Shown here in pieces: positions 22,931 through 26,929 of a stretch of 26,929 bases of DNA. The DNA comes from TMED27 sp964350435. Its GTDB lineage: Bacteria > Pseudomonadota > Alphaproteobacteria > Micavibrionales > Micavibrionaceae. A model generated the notes under the pieces. The model made no database searches. It was given only the letters and a program-made list of their open reading frames with translations, and had not been told where the DNA came from. Numbering within the stretch: position 1 is the stretch's first letter; every line of letters begins with the position of its first letter. The stretch covers positions 1 to 26,929 of the forward strand of contig CAYGJS010000029.1 of NCBI GenBank assembly GCA_964350435.1, written 5' to 3'. The translations under genes were made by a program, and so were the position numbers.

Positions 22931-23716
22931 ATGTCTACACAAGTGATCTTGTTACAGCGCGTAGAAAATCTGGGAAATATGGGCGATGTTGTGTCCGTGA
23001 AACCTGGTTATGCCCGTAACTTCCTCTTGCCGCAAAACAAAGCGTTACGCGCCAGCAAGGATAATGTTGCTTATTTCGAGGCCCAGAAAAAACATCTGGC
23101 CGCAGAAAGCGACAAACAAAAGATAGAAGCAGAAAAAGTAGCGAAGAAAATCGAAGGCGTTAAAGTCCCGATGATCCGCGCCGCATCCGAAAGCGGTACG
23201 CTGTTCGGTTCTGTGGCCACGCGCGATATTGCTGCGGGGATTTCGCAAACCACTGGCGAAACCGTAACCCGTTCAATGGTGTCATTGAACACCAGCTTCA
23301 AACAGCTTGGTCTTTTTCCGGTTGCGATTTATTTGCACCCGGAAGTCAAGGTTGAGGTGATCATCAACATCGCCCGCACCAAGGAAGAGGCCGAAATTCA
23401 GGCCAAAACCGGCGTGGCGATGGTTGCCGAAGCGCAGGCCGCCGCACAAGCCGAAGCCGAAGCCGCTGCTGAAGCTGCCGCACAAGCCGCGCGCGATGAA
23501 GCCGCTCTTGAGGCTGTTCTGGAAGACAGCGCAATGGAAGCTGAAAAATCCCGTCAGGCTGACGAGGTCGAAAAAGAGGCTGCCGATGCTGTGAAAGCGG
23601 AAGAACGCGCTGCGAAAAAGGCCGAGAAAGATGCCGCCAAAGCCGCTGCCAAAGCCGCTGAAGACGCCTCTGCCGAGGGCGATGAGCCTGTGGTTATGGG
23701 CGCGGCTGAAGAGTAA
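22931..23716 (+). CDS. rplI: 50S ribosomal protein L9 with long Ala/Glu/Lys C-terminal extension
   Basis: Large-subunit protein with two globular domains joined by a long helix. The N-domain (VILLQRVENLGNMGDVVSVK, GYARNFLLP) and C-domain (LFGSVATRDIA..., HPEVKVEVIINIAR) are normal and end near residue 157. The protein then continues for about 100 residues to 261 aa, against 149 in E. coli and about 190 in many alphaproteobacteria. The extension is nearly all Ala, Glu, Lys, Asp and Gln and should form a long charged helix or coiled coil. AAGGAG lies about 10 nt before the ATG. A strong terminator follows the stop. Confidence 0.95.
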   Translation: MSTQVILLQRVENLGNMGDVVSVKPGYARNFLLPQNKALRASKDNVAYFEAQKKHLAAESDKQKIEAEKVAKKIEGVKVPMIRAASESGTLFGSVATRDIAAGISQTTGETVTRSMVSLNTSFKQLGLFPVAIYLHPEVKVEVIINIARTKEEAEIQAKTGVAMVAEAQAAAQAEAEAAAEAAAQAARDEAALEAVLEDSAMEAEKSRQADEVEKEAADAVKAEERAAKKAEKDAAKAAAKAAEDASAEGDEPVVMGAAEE

Positions 23717-23740
23717 ATCTTCACAAGCTCTACAGTATAA

Positions 23741-23773
23741 AAAAGCCCGCTGAATTTAAGGCGGGCTTTTTTT
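23741..23773 (+). terminator. Rho-independent terminator after rplI
   Basis: Perfect stem AAAAGCCCGC (23741-23750) with GCGGGCTTTT (23761-23770), a 10-nt loop, and a run of seven T (23767-23773) continuing from the 3' arm. It closes the rpsF-rpsR-rplI operon 25 bp after the rplI stop; the A-run on the 5' side gives some function in the opposite direction as well. Confidence 0.92.
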
Positions 23774-23873
23774 ATCTCTCCATTGCTGCCGCCACAAGAT
23801 TTCATCCCCGTTATTCACAAGCCAATCCATCCCTTTTCTGGCGAAACGGCTTTATCTGGCCTATTCTATTCGC

Positions 23874-25373
23874 ATGGTACAAGACATTGCATTCCGCGCG
23901 CCCGAAAACTTGGCGCAACTCAGCCTCTCCGAAGACGCACCCGCCTATCGGATCCTTCCTCACAATCTGGAGGCCGAACAGGGGCTTCTCGGCGCGCTTT
24001 TGATCGATAACCGCGCCATTGAAAAAATGGGCGATTTCCTCAAAGCCTCGCATTTTTTCATGCCCGCGCATCAGCGCATTTATGAATCGATCATGACAAT
24101 GATCGAGCGCGGCCAGAGCGCCTCGCCCGTCACGCTCAAAAACTACTTCGAAAAAGACGATGACCTCAAGGAGGTCGGCGGGGCGCAGTATCTGGTCGAT
24201 CTTGCCGCCAGCGTCATCAGCGTGATCAATGTGGCCGATTACGCCCGCACCATCCATGAACTGCATTTGCGCCGCGAACTCATCACGCTGGGTGAAGAGG
24301 TTGTGAACGAATCTTATAATCACTCTCTGGACAGCGACGCCGCGCAAACCATTGAGGCCGCCGAAGCGAAACTGTTTGAACTCGGCGAAACAGGGGACGT
24401 GAAGGGCGGCTTCCAGACGCTTCGTGATTCTGTGATTATCGCGATTGAACACGCGAAAAAGGCCTATGAATCCGACGGCCATGTCACGGGCGTAACCTCA
24501 GGGCTTGTAGACGTGGACAAAAAACTCGGCGGTTTTCAAAACTCCGATCTCCTCATCCTCGCCGGACGCCCCTCCATGGGAAAAACCGCGCTCGCCGTCA
24601 ACTGGGCGTTTAACGCCGCCAAAGCCTACGCGGAGAGCGGCGGCAAGCAGGGCGGACGCGTCGCGTTCTTCTCCCTCGAAATGGCCGCTGAGCAGCTCGC
24701 AGGCAGAATTCTGTCCGAACAATCGGGCATTTCCGGCGATGCCATCCGCAAGGGCAACATCAAGGCTGAAGATTTCCGCGCTTTCGTCGCTGCCTCCCAG
24801 AAAATGAGCCAGGTGCCGCTCTATATCGATGACACGCCCGCGCTCTCCATCGGCGCGGTGCGCACCCGCGCCCGCCGCCTTAAACGTCAGCATGGCCTTG
24901 ATATGCTGGTGATTGACTACCTCCAGCTCTTGCGCGGCAACGGATCAAAACGCGGCCAGGAAAACCGCGTGCAGGAGGTCTCCGAAATCACGCAAGGCCT
25001 TAAAGCCATCGCCAAGGAACTGGAAATTCCCGTGATTGCGCTGTCACAGCTCTCCCGTCAGGTCGAGCAGCGAGAGGACAAACGCCCGCAGCTTTCCGAT
25101 CTTCGGGAATCGGGTTCGATTGAGCAGGACGCCGACGTGGTGATGTTTGTCTATCGCGAGGAATATTATCTGTCCCGAACCGAACCCGAACCCGGCACCG
25201 AAAAACACATGCAATGGCAATCCTCGATGGAGCGGGCGCATAATATCGGTGAATGCATCGTCGCCAAACAAAGACACGGCCCCATCGGGACCGTGAAAAT
25301 GTTCTTTGATGCGAATATCACCCGCTTCTCCGATCTCGACCCGAACCATTTTTCAAGGGTAGGGGATGATTGA
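23874..25373 (+). CDS. dnaB: Replicative DNA helicase
   Basis: Hexameric 5'-3' helicase that unwinds DNA at the replication fork. The 499-aa protein has the N-terminal domain (LPHNLEAEQGLLGALLIDN) and the RecA-like motor with Walker A GRPSMGKTA at about 231-239, SLEMAAEQLAGR, Walker B LVIDYLQLL near 342, and the SDLRESGSIEQDADVV segment near the end. No intein interrupts the P-loop. The ATG at 23874 has no clear Shine-Dalgarno. The gene begins about 100 bp after the rplI terminator, so it needs its own promoter. Its stop directly abuts the convergent gene's stop. Confidence 0.97.
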   Translation: MVQDIAFRAPENLAQLSLSEDAPAYRILPHNLEAEQGLLGALLIDNRAIEKMGDFLKASHFFMPAHQRIYESIMTMIERGQSASPVTLKNYFEKDDDLKEVGGAQYLVDLAASVISVINVADYARTIHELHLRRELITLGEEVVNESYNHSLDSDAAQTIEAAEAKLFELGETGDVKGGFQTLRDSVIIAIEHAKKAYESDGHVTGVTSGLVDVDKKLGGFQNSDLLILAGRPSMGKTALAVNWAFNAAKAYAESGGKQGGRVAFFSLEMAAEQLAGRILSEQSGISGDAIRKGNIKAEDFRAFVAASQKMSQVPLYIDDTPALSIGAVRTRARRLKRQHGLDMLVIDYLQLLRGNGSKRGQENRVQEVSEITQGLKAIAKELEIPVIALSQLSRQVEQREDKRPQLSDLRESGSIEQDADVVMFVYREEYYLSRTEPEPGTEKHMQWQSSMERAHNIGECIVAKQRHGPIGTVKMFFDANITRFSDLDPNHFSRVGDD

Positions 25374-26929
25374 TTAACTTGGAGTAGAAGGGCCTGCATT
25401 AACTCCTGGGGCAGCAATCTCTATGCCGCTTGACGCTCTCGTGTCCGCCTTGTCTATAATGTCATCATAGAGTGCCTTTGGTATGTGGATAGGCTCGCCT
25501 GCGCCGCTAATTTCAACGGTGGTTGTTTCACTCACCTTCGTAACTGCATTAAGGAACTTGATCGAGAGTGCGGAAACCCCTCCGCGAACGGCGTCTTCAA
25601 GCCTGTCCAGCTCTGCGCCGTAAGCACCGCGATCCTTACTTACACCATCATAATGGTCCAGTGCATCACCAAGCTCATCAACTTCCAGCATAGTCCCGCT
25701 TCCATCTGCGCGCTCAACGAAAATGGATCTGAGATTGTCTTTTTGATCATTCGTGATGCTGGCTTTACTCAAGTCTAATCCGCCCGTATTCGGGTCGATA
25801 TCAACGCGCACACCTCTGAATTGCACAGATTTTGCGCCAGATTCTATTTCCGCCAGTAACCCGTCTTGAAGTTCACGTGAGAGATTGTAGGAGTCTGGCA
25901 ACACATCCGCAGCATTGCCTTTATGAACTTGCGTCACAACGGTTTCGCCATCAATTTGACGGATGAACACAGGGCGGTTCTCAATGATATGAAGAACGCC
26001 GTGCTTTGGGATGCTTCCGCCATTTGCTTGAATAAATTCATTCGCTTTACGAACTACGCTGTTATCCAATATGCGATCATCATCGGTCAGCGCCGCATCT
26101 CTTAGTTTTGGCTGCGCTTGAGCAGCAACAGCAACAGGAGCAGCAGGAGCAACAGCAGCAGGAGCAGCAGCAGCAGGAGCAGCAACATAGCCATCCTCGT
26201 GTTTCAGCCACAACTCATAGGTATCGATTTTGGTATTTAAATCATCGCCGCCCATGTTGCGCACATCCAAAAACGCCTTTGCATGCGCTTGCAGAACAGG
26301 ATCGGCGTCCGTTTCCGCCGCCGCGCGCAGTCCCGCAAGAAGCTGGCCGCGCATTACAGGATTGATAATCATTCGCCCGTTAAGTTCATTTCGCGCATCG
26401 TCAGGTGTGATGCCCTCTGCCCCGCCTATTCCGAGGTGCTCAAGCGAGCTGCGGGTTTTAGAACCCATTCTTCCATCAACACCATCGCGGTTATTGCCAT
26501 AAGTCCCAAGGTCAATCCCTTGCGCGCCGCCCTGTGCCAGCAGCACCATCATGCGCTGCACATCCTGCGTAGCTATAGGCAAGGTCGTTGTAACAGGCTC
26601 TGGCTCTGGCTCTGGCTCTGGCTCAGGCTCTGGCTCTGGCTCAGGCTCTGGCTCTGGCTCTGGCTCTGCCGCCGCCGCCGCCGTTTCCGCCGTCGCATCC
26701 GCATCCGCCGCCGGCTCTGGCTTTTTGCCCAATATCGCTGCCGCTATCGTTGCTAGCGATGGAGAAGTATACCCTGTAATAAACAATGCCCCTGCCGCTA
26801 ACGCTAGTTCACGCATTGCGCGCGTCTTGTAATCTTCTGCCGCCGTCGCATCCGCATCCGCATCCGCCGCCGCGTCCGCTCCCGCTACCGCATCCGCCGC
26901 CGCGTCCGCTACCGCTACCGCATCCGCCG
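25374..26929 (-). CDS. Low-complexity envelope protein with peptidoglycan-binding-like domain, 5' end beyond window
   Basis: The frame has an ATG at 26816 (480 aa from there) but stays open without a stop to the window edge, with matching composition, so it is treated as 5'-partial. Order from the N-terminal side: an Ala/Asp/Val repeat tract; a hydrophobic segment after REL (about residues 4-28 from the 26816 Met) flanked by Arg and Lys; a Glu-Pro repeat of about 12 units; a region resembling the PG_binding_1 fold, with DVQRMMVLL and GVDGRMGSKTRSSLE; an Ala/Pro-rich linker (about 26117-26186); then about 240 residues of unrecognised alpha/beta sequence. If it starts at 26816, the hydrophobic segment could be a signal sequence; otherwise it is an internal membrane span. 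A role at the cell wall is inference. It is convergent with dnaB, with no gap. Confidence 0.7.
   Translation of the reverse strand, partial: ADAVAVADAAADAVAGADAAADADADATAAEDYKTRAMRELALAAGALFITGYTSPSLATIAAAILGKKPEPAADADATAETAAAAAEPEPEPEPEPEPEPEPEPEPEPEPVTTTLPIATQDVQRMMVLLAQGGAQGIDLGTYGNNRDGVDGRMGSKTRSSLEHLGIGGAEGITPDDARNELNGRMIINPVMRGQLLAGLRAAAETDADPVLQAHAKAFLDVRNMGGDDLNTKIDTYELWLKHEDGYVAAPAAAAPAAVAPAAPVAVAAQAQPKLRDAALTDDDRILDNSVVRKANEFIQANGGSIPKHGVLHIIENRPVFIRQIDGETVVTQVHKGNAADVLPDSYNLSRELQDGLLAEIESGAKSVQFRGVRVDIDPNTGGLDLSKASITNDQKDNLRSIFVERADGSGTMLEVDELGDALDHYDGVSKDRGAYGAELDRLEDAVRGGVSALSIKFLNAVTKVSETTTVEISGAGEPIHIPKALYDDIIDKADTRASSGIEIAAPGVNAGPSTPS
26596..26667. repeat. 12 tandem copies of a GGCTCT/A hexanucleotide
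   Basis: Twelve head-to-tail copies of GGCTCT, two of them GGCTCA, cover 72 bp. On the minus strand they code for Glu-Pro dipeptides in the envelope protein. Unit length is a multiple of three, so copy-number change would alter the spacer length without breaking the frame. Confidence 0.9.
26860..26929. repeat. 30-bp tandem repeat running off the window end
   Basis: Copies at 26860-26889 and 26890-26919 differ at one base, and a third begins at 26920 and is cut by the window edge. Each starts GCATCCGCCGCCGCGTCC. In the minus frame of the envelope protein the unit codes for the decapeptide AVAVADAAAD or its AVAGADAAAD variant. This supports extension of that protein upstream of the 26816 ATG. 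Confidence 0.85.

Noticed and set aside
26108..26365. Gln/Glu-rich open frame on the plus strand
   Set aside because: It is the other reading of the Ala/Pro linker codons of the envelope protein and has no initiation signals.
26596..26929. CRISPR-like array
   Set aside because: The repeats are head-to-tail with no unique spacers and are translated within one coding frame.

Overview
The window is a gene-dense stretch of a bacterial chromosome with about 30 genes and very short gaps. Gene order points to an alphaproteobacterium. The block fabD / fabG / acpP / fabF / mltG lies next to rpsF-rpsR-rplI-dnaB, and thrC is followed by an M16 peptidase and a RimJ-type acetyltransferase; both arrangements are typical of that class. 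The lineage cannot be fixed from the sequence alone. The mixture of standard alphaproteobacterial synteny, DXP-independent vitamin B6 genes (pdxS/pdxT), unrecognised small proteins and several families of palindromic repeats suggests a poorly sampled group (Micavibrio-like lineages are one possibility, low confidence). No phage, IS element, CRISPR array, rRNA or tRNA was found.

Layout. 1-2.64 kb: guaA (GMP synthase, minus) and metF (methylene-THF reductase, plus), divergently arranged. 2.64-3.8 kb: an RluA-type pseudouridine synthase with an overlapping 77-aa small protein on the minus strand, and a divergent 54-aa protein with a Cys/His/Glu tail. 3.9-8.8 kb: a plus-strand run of pdxS, pdxT, thrC, an M16 protease and a GNAT acetyltransferase. 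8.8-10.3 kb: yqgE/algH and a secreted stand-alone DsbD N-terminal-domain protein. 10.3-14.5 kb: a minus-strand surface-glycan cassette (GT4 glycosyltransferase, NAD-dependent epimerase, AsnB-like amidotransferase). 14.5-15.8 kb: an unknown 204-aa protein facing a small orphan DNA-methyltransferase-like gene. 15.8-21.6 kb: the minus-strand fatty-acid/murein cluster (mltG, fabF, acpP, HAD phosphatase, fabG, fabD), interrupted by a plus-strand unknown gene. 21.8-25.4 kb: an unknown small gene, rpsF-rpsR-rplI with a terminator, then dnaB. 25.4 kb to the end: a low-complexity cell-envelope protein with a peptidoglycan-binding-like domain, open to the window edge.

The most interesting material is the palindromic repeats. 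A two-hairpin element (first hairpin with a GAAA loop, second with a TTAC/TTGC loop) sits between acpP and fabF. A related copy lies in frame inside pdxT and adds about 26 residues without breaking the gene, much like Rickettsia palindromic elements. A different 24-nt inverted repeat occupies the pdxS-pdxT gap up to the pdxT start codon, and a 31-nt inverted pair of a third kind separates the epimerase gene from asnB. Other notable points are a base-composition switch near 2.65 kb (plus strand G-rich before, mostly C-rich after), a long Ala/Glu/Lys tail on ribosomal protein L9, a candidate hairpin masking the rpsF ribosome binding site, and the 54-aa putative metal-binding peptide.
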